The notes under the pieces were generated by a model that did not search any database, was not told where the DNA came from, and was given only the letters and a program-made list of their open reading frames with translations. From positions 124,001 through 188,000 of the forward strand of contig JAYFQV010000013.1 in assembly GCA_034926605.1 (NCBI GenBank): DNA of 64,000 nt, in the 5' to 3' direction. The translations under genes and the position numbers were made by a program. Positions 57,214-64,000 of this stretch are shown here, in pieces (the stretch's first letter is position 1; every line of letters starts with the position of its first letter). Source of the stretch: CALXXL01 sp034926605 (GTDB lineage Bacteria; Verrucomicrobiota; Lentisphaeria; Victivallales; Victivallaceae).

Positions 57214-58632
57214 TCAGAAGCGGAAATCCCGTTTACCTTCGTGAAGCTCTTCCAGATGCTCGCGGGTGATCCGGCGCACCTTATCGTTCGGAACGCCTTC
57301 GAGCTTTTCGTGAATCATCGCCTCTCCCTTGGCGCGGGTTTCCGGGCTGGCGTAATCCTCAAGATACTCTTTGAGCGTCATCAGCGCATTTGGCAGGCAG
57401 CAGTTGGCAATCTGCCCCGCCTTGACCAGCGACATGAAACGGTCTCCGGTGCGCCCCTCACGGTAGCAGGCGGTGCAGAAACTGGGAATATATCCGAGTG
57501 AAAGCAGCCAGTCCACCACCTGATCGAGCGGCCGGGTGTCGTTGACGTCGAACTGGGTGGTGTCGGAATGATCTTCCTCCGGCTCGGCATAGCCGCCGAC
57601 GCTGGTACGGCTGCCGCCGGATATCTGGGAAATGCCGAGATCCAGCACCCGCTCACGCGATTTGCGCGATTCCCGGGTGGAAATGATCATGCCGGTATAG
57701 GGTACCGCAATGCGGATAACCGCGACGATCTTGGCGAAGGTGTCGTCGTCGATGGCGTTACTGAAATTCTTGGGGTCGATGTCGTCGGCGGGACGAATGC
57801 GCGGTACGCTTATGGTGTGCGGCCCGCAGTTGTAGGCCGCCTCGAGGTGTTCGGCATGCATGAGAATGCCGGTAAAATCGTAGCGATAGGTGCTCAAACC
57901 GAACAGCACGCCGCAGCCCACGTCGTCGATGCCGCCTTCCATCGCGCGATCCATCGCCTCGGTATGCCAGGCGTAGTCGTGTTTGGGGCCGGTCGGATGA
58001 AGCCGCTCGTACTCTTTCTTGTTGTAGGTCTCCTGAAACAGGATATAGGTGCCGATGCCGGCGTCTTTCAGCTTGCGGTAGTTTTCGACCGTGGTGGCGG
58101 CGATATTCACATTCACCCGGCGGATCGCGCCGTTCTTGTGCTTGATGTTGTAAATTGTCTTGATGCTTTCCAGCACATATTCGATCGGATTGTTCACCGG
58201 GTCTTCGCCGGTCTCGATCGCAAGGCGCTTGTGCCCCATATCCTGAAGCGCGACCACTTCGCGTTCGATTTCCTCCTGGGTCAGCTTCTTGCGGGTTATA
58301 TGGCGGTTGGTGCAGTGATACGGGCAATAGACGCATCCATTGACGCAATAATTAGAGAGATACAACGGCGCAAACAGCACGATTCGGTTGCCGTAAAGCT
58401 TCTGTTTGATCTCCTTGGCAAGCGTGAACATCTCTTCATTCAGATCTTGCTGGTCGCAGTCAAGCAGGACGGCGGCTTCGCGGTGGGTCAGCCCTTTGCA
58501 GAGCCTGGCTTTCTCGATGATTTTGCTGATCAATGCGCGGTTGGACTTGTTGGTGCTCGCGTAGGTCAGCGTGGACTGGATTTCACCGTCATCGATGAAC
58601 TCCTCGGCTTTCTTGCTTGTCACGCTGTACAT
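57214..58632 (-). CDS. hydG: [FeFe]-hydrogenase maturase HydG
   Basis: A 472-aa radical SAM enzyme. The SAM cluster is NYCVNGCVYCPYH (Cys96, Cys100, Cys103), and the C-terminal cluster motif is CTACYREGRTGDRFM...IANCC, which distinguishes HydG from thiazole synthase ThiH. HydG cleaves tyrosine to make CO and cyanide for the H-cluster. Its presence implies an [FeFe]-hydrogenase elsewhere; hydE, hydF and hydrogenase genes are not in the window. GGGAG precedes the ATG. Confidence 0.95.
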   Translation of the reverse strand: MYSVTSKKAEEFIDDGEIQSTLTYASTNKSNRALISKIIEKARLCKGLTHREAAVLLDCDQQDLNEEMFTLAKEIKQKLYGNRIVLFAPLYLSNYCVNGCVYCPYHCTNRHITRKKLTQEEIEREVVALQDMGHKRLAIETGEDPVNNPIEYVLESIKTIYNIKHKNGAIRRVNVNIAATTVENYRKLKDAGIGTYILFQETYNKKEYERLHPTGPKHDYAWHTEAMDRAMEGGIDDVGCGVLFGLSTYRYDFTGILMHAEHLEAAYNCGPHTISVPRIRPADDIDPKNFSNAIDDDTFAKIVAVIRIAVPYTGMIISTRESRKSRERVLDLGISQISGGSRTSVGGYAEPEEDHSDTTQFDVNDTRPLDQVVDWLLSLGYIPSFCTACYREGRTGDRFMSLVKAGQIANCCLPNALMTLKEYLEDYASPETRAKGEAMIHEKLEGVPNDKVRRITREHLEELHEGKRDFRF

Positions 58633-58660
58633 GTTTCATCTCCCGTTTTTACAGGATATT

Positions 58661-58689
58661 AATATAGCACGTACAGAAGGCAAAATCAA
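58661..58689 (-). promoter_or_regulatory. hydG promoter
   Basis: Read leftward, TTGATT (plus 58684-58689), a 17-bp spacer and TATATT (plus 58661-58666), about 30 bp before the hydG start. Confidence 0.7.
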
Positions 58690-59096
58690 TTGCCGGAGGC
58701 GGACTTTTCCTTGTAAAGCAGTACCTGGCGGCCGTGGCGCATCACCATTTCGCTGTTATCCGACAACATCAGCATGACCACCAGCCGGGAACCGTCTTCC
58801 GACCAGACCAGTTGAAATTTTCCGCGCATGGCGTCAAGCTGGGGATAAACCACCGGCCGTTGCGGATCGTCAACCGCGAAGTCGCAGTAACCGCGAACAA
58901 TCATGCGATTGCCGTCCCCCGGCGAATTGTCGGAGAACGAGAATTCGATGTTTCCTTCCCGATCCAGCTTCAAAAACCACGGTGTCTCCGGCGAGGAGTA
59001 GCGGCCAACGAACTTGTCCGGCGGCTCGCTGGTGGCACAACCTACGGCCATGACCGCGGCGATCGCCGCGGCCAGCCAGCAGAATATCCGTTTCAT
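58686..59096 (-). CDS. 136-aa lipoprotein
   Basis: A lipoprotein precursor (MKRIFCWLAAAIAAVMAVGCAT, lipobox AVGC). The mature part is a small beta-rich domain (PPDKFVGRYSSPETPWFLKLDREG in parts; KFQLVWSEDGSRLVVMLMLSD) resembling short lipocalin-like or META-type folds. It overlaps the upstream repeat-protein gene by four bases, so the two are coupled. Function unknown. Confidence 0.65.
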   Translation of the reverse strand: MKRIFCWLAAAIAAVMAVGCATSEPPDKFVGRYSSPETPWFLKLDREGNIEFSFSDNSPGDGNRMIVRGYCDFAVDDPQRPVVYPQLDAMRGKFQLVWSEDGSRLVVMLMLSDNSEMVMRHGRQVLLYKEKSASGN

Positions 59097-60652
59097 TTCG
59101 CGGCACCTCCGGCGGCGGGAGTAGCTTTCGGTTTGGACTCCGGTCTGACCGCGGCATCATCGCCGACGAACTGCGCGACGGCGGCCTTGGCCTCCGGGTC
59201 GTCCGTGGCGGAGAGCCGGGCGACGGCATATTTGCGCAGCGCCGCCCTCGCCTCGGTGACTTTCAGCTGGAGATTCTTGTTGGCAGCGCGGTCGGCAACC
59301 TGTTCGAAATAGATCTTGCCCAGCTCCCGCACCGCGTCGTTGCGCGCCTTGGTAACCTCGTCAATCAGCTTCTGCGAAGCCTTGGACGCGGAGAGTTTAC
59401 GAAGCGTAGCCTCGCTTTCGGCGATCTCGGAAAGCAACACCGCGCCCTCGCCGTCGGCGGACAGGGCTTCATGCTGATATTTGCGAAGTTCCTCGCGGGC
59501 TCTTATATAGCTGTTGCGCAGGCCGATGTAGGCGTCGTCGTTTTCAAACCAGCGTTTCTCCCAGTCGGCCAGCGGAGCGACAGGCGCGGCGGGAGCGGCA
59601 GCTACCTCTATCTTGCCGGAAAGCGGCGCGCCGTTCAGCAGTCGGATACGCCCGCAGAGGGCCTGCGCCTTTGGATCGTTCTTCATGGCGGACAACAGCT
59701 CCATACCGCGCTCGTATTTTTTGAGGTTGGCCTGATAATAAGAATCGGTAAGCACCTTGTTCTGGCGGTCGTTCCGGAAACAGTAATACTGAGTCCGGCG
59801 CAGTTCTTCCGCGGCACCGGCCAGCTCGTTGCGAGCGGCGATAAGTTCGGTGGAATTGGCGTCTTTACCGGCGAGCTGTTTGACCTTGGCGGCGGCGGCC
59901 TCGAAATTCTCCAGCATCTTGCGGCCCTCCGGCGTGGCGGAAAGCTGAAGTTCCTGCCATTTTGCAAGGATGCCGAAAGCTTCGTCGCTGCGGGCTTTCA
60001 GGAATGAGTAGCCAGGGTCCTTCATAAGCGATTCACGCTCGTATTTGGCGTACAGTTCGTAATCGGACAGTGCCATGGTTCCGGTGCGGGGCGCGGCTTC
60101 GGCGGTGATCTGCCTGGCGGCCTGCGGGATGGCCACGGCGTTGGTGGCGTCCATCATGCGCAAAGCCCGCCGGGCGGTGCCGCTGTCGGCCAGCGTAAGA
60201 ACCCGTTTGGCCCGCTCGAACAGCTTGGCGGTATCGGAATTGAGCGTGTCGGTAAGCCGTGTGTATTCGGCCGAGCTTTCGGCGTCATTCCAAAGACCGT
60301 CGATCTCGCGGCGGGCTGTATCCACCTCATAACTCTTGGCGGAAATTGCGCTGCGGGAGGCCGGATTTTCCGCCTCCAGCGCACGGAGTTCGGCGGACAG
60401 TCCGACAAGTTTGCGGTTGGCTTCGGCCATGGCCGGAACATCCAGCTGACGGTTCCGCCACGCCTCTATCGCGTCCAGATCGCCGATGCAGCGGTTGAGC
60501 AGTTCGACATATGCGGCATCCTTGAGCAGATATTCGCTCTCGGCCGTCGCCCAAGCGTTAAGCGAAAACGCGGCCGGCGCCGGCTCCGCCGCCGGAATCG
60601 CCGGGATCACGGAAAACAACACAACCATTGCGGCAAAAATTCTGGCGCGCAT
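59093..60652 (-). CDS. 519-aa exported helical repeat protein
   Basis: A signal peptide (MRARIFAAMVVLFSVIPAIPAA) is followed by three long helical repeats of about 110-150 residues. Each begins with a similar phrase (SEYLLKDAAYVELLNRCIGDLDAIEAW; ESLMKDPGYSFLKARSDEAFGILAKW; KRWFENDDAYIGLRNSYIRAREELRKY, given in pieces) and ends with an Ala/Leu-rich coiled-coil. I recognise no family. It is probably a periplasmic scaffold and is coupled to a downstream lipoprotein. Confidence 0.6.
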   Translation of the reverse strand: MRARIFAAMVVLFSVIPAIPAAEPAPAAFSLNAWATAESEYLLKDAAYVELLNRCIGDLDAIEAWRNRQLDVPAMAEANRKLVGLSAELRALEAENPASRSAISAKSYEVDTARREIDGLWNDAESSAEYTRLTDTLNSDTAKLFERAKRVLTLADSGTARRALRMMDATNAVAIPQAARQITAEAAPRTGTMALSDYELYAKYERESLMKDPGYSFLKARSDEAFGILAKWQELQLSATPEGRKMLENFEAAAAKVKQLAGKDANSTELIAARNELAGAAEELRRTQYYCFRNDRQNKVLTDSYYQANLKKYERGMELLSAMKNDPKAQALCGRIRLLNGAPLSGKIEVAAAPAAPVAPLADWEKRWFENDDAYIGLRNSYIRAREELRKYQHEALSADGEGAVLLSEIAESEATLRKLSASKASQKLIDEVTKARNDAVRELGKIYFEQVADRAANKNLQLKVTEARAALRKYAVARLSATDDPEAKAAVAQFVGDDAAVRPESKPKATPAAGGAAK

Positions 60653-60735
60653 GACGGGCTCCTTTCAATTTTATGACTTATCGCATAACGATACAATTAT
60701 TAACGTGAATTTGCAAGTTTTTTTCCGAAAAAAAG

Positions 60736-61128
60736 TCATCTGGCCAGTGCCGCCGCGAACTCAAGATCGGCCGGCAGCAGATCGAGTTCATGCAGCCTTC
60801 GGCGGCACACCCACCTGAACTCCTGCTTTTCGCACGGCACCGGCTCGGCGCCGCCGGAAATGCGACAGCGAAGAAAGTGAATCCTGACTCTTTTCTCCGG
60901 ATACGAAAACAGTTGGACCGCCAGCGTATCCAACACGTTCACCCCGGCCAGCAAAAGCTCTTCCGCCAATTCGCGGCGGGCGGCCTCCGCCGGAGTTTCG
61001 CCCGGCTCCAGTTTGCCGCCGGGAAACTCCCAGCATCCGGCCATAAACCCGCCAGCCGGTCGGCTGCACACAAGAACATCCTCGCCGCGCTCGATCACCG
61101 CCGCGGCCACTTCAATGGTTTTCGTCAT
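60736..61128 (-). CDS. Nudix hydrolase (MutT-like)
   Basis: A 130-aa protein starting MTKTIEVAAAVIERGEDVLV. The Nudix box GGKLEPGETPAEAARRELAEE is complete (GX5EX7REUXEEXG-like). EFPGGKLE after GGFMAGCW is typical of MutT-type 8-oxo-dGTP pyrophosphatases. GGGAGG precedes the ATG. It lies divergent to the FmdB operon. Confidence 0.85.
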   Translation of the reverse strand: MTKTIEVAAAVIERGEDVLVCSRPAGGFMAGCWEFPGGKLEPGETPAEAARRELAEELLLAGVNVLDTLAVQLFSYPEKRVRIHFLRCRISGGAEPVPCEKQEFRWVCRRRLHELDLLPADLEFAAALAR

Positions 61129-61147
61129 GAATATTGACCTCCCGGAA

Positions 61148-61176
61148 TTGACAAATCCGCATTCCGCGTATATAAT
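61148..61176 (+). promoter_or_regulatory. promoter of the FmdB-lipoprotein-radical SAM operon
   Basis: TTGACA (61148-61153), exactly 17 bp, TATAAT (61171-61176), the best promoter in the chromosomal part, followed by AAGGAGG before the FmdB-type ATG at 61210. Confidence 0.85.
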
Positions 61177-61209
61177 ATACACCGGTATCTTTGAAGGAGG
61201 AAACCCGTT

Positions 61210-61425
61210 ATGCCGATTTTCGATTACAAATGCCGCGACTGCGGCGCCGAGTTCGAACAGATCGTAAGGTCAGGAAACGACACGGTGGAATGTCCCGGCT
61301 GCGGCGGCTCCGCCGTCGACCGGCAGTTTTCCGGATTCGCGGTAGGCCGCGCCTCCTGCGGGCACGAGGAAAGCTGCGCGCAAAGCCACGTATGCTGTTC
61401 GGATCATTGCTGTCACCGTCACTAA
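61210..61425 (+). CDS. FmdB-family zinc ribbon protein
   Basis: A 71-aa protein starting MPIFDYKCRDCGAEFEQIV with the second CPGCGG knuckle, the classic regulatory FmdB/CxxC zinc ribbon. The Cys/His-rich tail (SCGHEESCAQSHVCCSDHCCHRH in parts) may bind extra metal. The exact role is not known. First gene of a rightward operon. Confidence 0.88.
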   Translation: MPIFDYKCRDCGAEFEQIVRSGNDTVECPGCGGSAVDRQFSGFAVGRASCGHEESCAQSHVCCSDHCCHRH

Positions 61426-61442
61426 ACCCCGAGGATATATTT

Positions 61443-61859
61443 ATGAGGAAAATTTTTGGATTCGTCGCCGCCGCGCTGGTGACGCTGCTCTTCTGCGGCT
61501 GCCAGTCTATGTTCCCCCCCAGCAACAACCATCTGCAGCCTGAGGACTTGTGCGCCCATTTCATCGCCGACGGCATTCCGGTCACCCAGGTGCAGCCGCT
61601 GCGTACCGACGTGTTCCACTGCGAACGCGGTTTCTCTTTCCAGATCGACAACAAAAAAGACCAGGAAATCGGAGTTTACAAGTTCGACATCCACAACACG
61701 AAAATGCGCGAACAGCTCGAAGAGTATAAGAGACAGGGGTACGCCATGTTCAACGCGCTGAAATTCCAAGTGGTGGTCGAAGGTTCTTTCCTGCTGGTCG
61801 GCGTTGAGCACAACGAATACCGGCAAAAGATCCTCGACTCGCTGAAAACCTTCTACTGA
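61443..61859 (+). CDS. 138-aa lipoprotein
   Basis: A lipoprotein (MRKIFGFVAAALVTLLFCGCQ, lipobox FCGC) with a soluble alpha-beta domain (LCAHFIADGIPVTQVQPLR, FKYDIHNTKMREQLEE-like). The ATG at 61443 has CGAGG upstream; a longer frame to 61191 overlaps the FmdB-type gene. Function unknown. Confidence 0.65.
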   Translation: MRKIFGFVAAALVTLLFCGCQSMFPPSNNHLQPEDLCAHFIADGIPVTQVQPLRTDVFHCERGFSFQIDNKKDQEIGVYKFDIHNTKMREQLEEYKRQGYAMFNALKFQVVVEGSFLLVGVEHNEYRQKILDSLKTFY

Positions 61860-61868
61860 GGTGATGAA

Positions 61869-62750
61869 ATGACAAGCCGCGAGGCCGATTTCTACAAGGC
61901 GCTCGACAACGGGTCGTGCCGGTGCGGGCTGTGCCCGCACCGCTGCCTGATCGCCCCCGGCAAAACCGGCAGATGCCGGGTTCGCCGCAATCTCGGCGGC
62001 AAGCTGTACAGTGAAAGTTACGGCCGCATTGCCGCCGTTCAGATCGATCCGATCGAGAAGAAGCCATTGGCGGATTTCATGCCCGGCACCACCACATTTT
62101 CCATCGGCACCCTCGGCTGCAATCTCGCCTGCAAATGGTGCCAGAACGATTCGCTCTCCTACGCCGACTACGCCGCCCCCGGCGCGCAGCGGATACCGGA
62201 ACAGTCGCCGCAGGATATCGTCAGAGCGGCCATCGCCCATAACTGCCCGTCTATCTCGTATACCTACAATGAACCGACGGTTTTCGCCGAATTTGTGATC
62301 GACACCGCCAAGCTGGCCCGCGAGCAGGGCCTCAAGAACGTGCTGGTGACCAACGGCTACATAACCTTGGAAGCCGCGAAGGAGCTTTACCGCGACATCG
62401 ACGCCGCCAATATCGACGTAAAGGGTTTCACCGAGGAGTTCTACCGCAAAAATACCGGCGGCGAACTCGCCGCGGTAATTGAAAGCGCCAAATACTTCCA
62501 TAGTCTCGGCAAGCACTTGGAGCTGACCATGCTGATCGTGCCGACCATAAATGACGATCTCTCGGTGGTCGGGAATTTTCTGGAATGGGTAAAACGCGAG
62601 CTATCTTCCGATGTGGTACTGCACTTTTCCGCATTCCATCCCGCTCATCTCTGCATGAACCTGCCGAGGACTCCCGTAGACATTCTCTTGAAAATCAGGG
62701 AAATGGCCGTCGACGCCGGAATCCGGAACGTAAAACTCGGCAATATCTAA
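61869..62750 (+). CDS. amrS: AmmeMemoRadiSam system radical SAM enzyme, short C-terminus
   Basis: A 293-aa pyruvate-formate-lyase-activating-like enzyme. CGLCPHRCLIAPGKTGRC near residue 20, FSIGTLGCNLACKWCQND (CX3CX2C) and YTYNEPTVFAEFV are diagnostic for AmrS. The family usually extends past the VKLGNI line into a Cys-rich tail that here is absent: the gene stops right at KLGNI. No AmmeMemoRadiSam partner (AmmA/AmmB) is adjacent. The next gene starts immediately after the stop. Confidence 0.85.
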   Translation: MTSREADFYKALDNGSCRCGLCPHRCLIAPGKTGRCRVRRNLGGKLYSESYGRIAAVQIDPIEKKPLADFMPGTTTFSIGTLGCNLACKWCQNDSLSYADYAAPGAQRIPEQSPQDIVRAAIAHNCPSISYTYNEPTVFAEFVIDTAKLAREQGLKNVLVTNGYITLEAAKELYRDIDAANIDVKGFTEEFYRKNTGGELAAVIESAKYFHSLGKHLELTMLIVPTINDDLSVVGNFLEWVKRELSSDVVLHFSAFHPAHLCMNLPRTPVDILLKIREMAVDAGIRNVKLGNI

Positions 62751-64000
62751 ATGAATTTTTCAAGCCTAATCCGCCGCGAGTTGATCCTGCCGCTCGGGGA
62801 ACGCAATGTCAGGATCAGCTACCTCGATTCCGGAACCGAGGCGGAACCGCTGCTGCTTCTGCCGGGATTGTTGCCGCAGGGAGCCGCAAGTTTCAGGCCG
62901 CTGATCGGAGAATTCCCGGACGAGTTCCGGGTGATTGCGCTGGATTTCCCCGGGTTCGGGCACTCCGAACATTGCGACCTTTCCACCATGCCGGAATTCT
63001 TTCCGGCAGTTGTTTTACGCGAATTCATTCAGGTGCTCGGCCTTGAAAACCTGCGGATCGCTGCCCACTACTGCGGAGCGGCGGCGGCACTGGCCGCCCT
63101 GTTCGTTCCGGCTCTGCGCGGCAGGATAAAATCCCTTGCGCTGATCGATGCCGCGCTGCCGGGCTGCACCCCCTCCCCGTTCGCCGCCCAGCTGGCTTCC
63201 GCCGATCCAAAAATCCAGCCGCTGTGCCGTCATGCCGATCCACGGCTTTCCGCCTATCTGCTTCTGCGCGAATATTACGCCGATCCCGCCGCCATCACCG
63301 ATGCCGCAGTCGAAGCCGCCTCCGAAGCACTCGCCTGCCCGAACGCGGTTGAATGCCTCGCGTTCTGCGCCTCGCTGCCGTTCGGAGGCGACCCGGCCGA
63401 CTTCCGGCGTCGGCTGACCGGAATCGACATACCGATCCTTATATTGTGGGGTGAGAAAGACAGTTTTTCTCCGCTCGACCATGCGTTTGAACTCCACCGG
63501 CTGCTGCCGCGCAGCACCGTGCGAATTATATCCGGGTGCGGCCACGCCCCGCAGATGGAGGCACCCCGCGAAACCGCCGGAATTCTGACCGCTTTCTTCG
63601 CCTCATGCGACGGCCGCCCATCTCGGCAGTTCGATCCGTCCCGAACGGTGGCCGAACTCGACATTCCGGCCGAACCGTCGCCAGCCGCAAAAACACCCAA
63701 GCCCGCGACACATATGCCGGAAGGGTTGCGATTCAGAAAGTTGTTCGACCGCTGGAACGTCGGCACCATTACCTTGCTGGTGTTCATAAAGATACTCCAG
63801 CTGCTCAAGAAATGCGGCATGCGCGGCCAGGAAAACGGCTGGCGCGCCGCCACCGGCATCTTTCTGCGCACCGAATATTCGAAATTCCTGCTTGGCTCGT
63901 TCCGGTTGCGTTACTGCCCGGAATACCTCAAACCGACCTCTCACGCCGAAGCGAAACTCCAGCTTATCCGCCGCCTCGGGGAATTCCTGCGAGAACAGGG
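62751..64000 (+). CDS. alpha/beta-hydrolase-like protein, 3' end outside window
   Basis: An ATG immediately after the previous stop opens a frame that has no stop to the right edge (416 codons visible). The first 280 residues form an alpha/beta hydrolase fold: LLLLPGLLPQGAASFRPL, VIALDFPGFGHSEH, and catalytic-type His in GCGHAPQMEAP. The nucleophile elbow reads RIAAHYCGAAAAL, with Tyr where Ser is expected. A linker rich in Pro/Ala and a C-terminal helical domain (LFDRWNVGTITLLVFIKIL) follow. It is a candidate pseudo-enzyme or unusual hydrolase; partial. Confidence 0.7.
   Translation, partial: MNFSSLIRRELILPLGERNVRISYLDSGTEAEPLLLLPGLLPQGAASFRPLIGEFPDEFRVIALDFPGFGHSEHCDLSTMPEFFPAVVLREFIQVLGLENLRIAAHYCGAAAALAALFVPALRGRIKSLALIDAALPGCTPSPFAAQLASADPKIQPLCRHADPRLSAYLLLREYYADPAAITDAAVEAASEALACPNAVECLAFCASLPFGGDPADFRRRLTGIDIPILILWGEKDSFSPLDHAFELHRLLPRSTVRIISGCGHAPQMEAPRETAGILTAFFASCDGRPSRQFDPSRTVAELDIPAEPSPAAKTPKPATHMPEGLRFRKLFDRWNVGTITLLVFIKILQLLKKCGMRGQENGWRAATGIFLRTEYSKFLLGSFRLRYCPEYLKPTSHAEAKLQLIRRLGEFLREQ

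Overview
The window holds two parts: a P2-group (HP1/K139-like) myovirus prophage (1 to about 28,530, open at the left edge) and ordinary chromosome (about 28,530 to 64,000). The chromosome is GC-rich and looks like an anaerobic Gram-negative bacterium: [FeFe]-hydrogenase maturase HydG, 2[4Fe-4S] ferredoxin, many radical-SAM enzymes, several lipobox lipoproteins and large exported glycosidase-like proteins. A gut-type Lentisphaerota/Victivallales host (PVC group) is my best guess from this mix, but nothing in the window proves it.

Prophage layout. The left 2 kb carries small regulatory-looking genes (58-aa membrane-like protein, DNA-binding protein with an internal 51-residue duplication, 75-aa protein with a TTG start) and a leftward Ogr/Delta zinc-finger late activator with a consensus promoter. 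A leftward hicA-hicB toxin-antitoxin pair follows, then the leftward terminase ATPase (gpP). A palindrome-rich divergent region separates gpP from one long rightward late cluster: scaffold-protease O, capsid N, terminase M, head completion L, tail completion R and S, sheath, tube, tail chaperone E/E' (with a canonical -1 slippery site), tape measure T, DUF2590, J, I, then the PORTAL Q out of its usual place, tail fibres, receptor-binding protein, lysis-like small genes and lipoproteins, a gpU-like protein, hub D, spike V and a DNA adenine methylase. An antisense membrane gene with its own consensus promoter (moron-like) sits between E' and T. The right end holds structured RNA-like DNA, a palindrome/direct-repeat region resembling an integrase arm region, and a tRNA-Pro whose 3' end faces the prophage, the likely attachment site. 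The integrase and the other att copy are not in the window.

The most unusual signal is a roughly 135-bp palindromic cassette present four times in full, plus one more degenerate or partial copy, only inside the prophage (4582-4716 minus; 7536-7671; 7785-7812 tail only; 7821-7963; about 16996-17142; about 18636-18769). Apart from the first member of the 7.5-8 kb array it ends a few bases before a structural gene's start codon, always in that gene's orientation, and supplies its TTTTTGGAG-type ribosome binding site. It contains hairpins whose arms co-vary between copies. Short reading frames running through the copies overlap the neighbouring genes' stop and start codons.

Chromosomal layout. 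YgiQ-like radical SAM (minus) and cysS (plus) are divergent, both with promoters so close to ATG that leaderless mRNAs are likely. cysS is followed by an exported GH20 hexosaminidase. A leftward set runs from a 1069-aa exported glycosidase-like protein through a lipoprotein to LexA and a DNA-repair-linked radical SAM protein, with a family-4 uracil-DNA glycosylase just upstream. Then come mscS-argG, a zinc-ribbon membrane protein, a leftward operon (acyl-CoA ligase, lipoprotein, NAD synthetase, DMT transporter), a glycosyltransferase-rlmN pair, ferredoxin, HtrA-like protease, PP2C phosphatase, EF-G2, hydG, an exported repeat protein with a lipoprotein, a Nudix hydrolase, and a rightward operon of FmdB-type zinc ribbon, lipoprotein, AmmeMemoRadiSam radical SAM protein and an alpha/beta-hydrolase-like protein that runs off the right edge.
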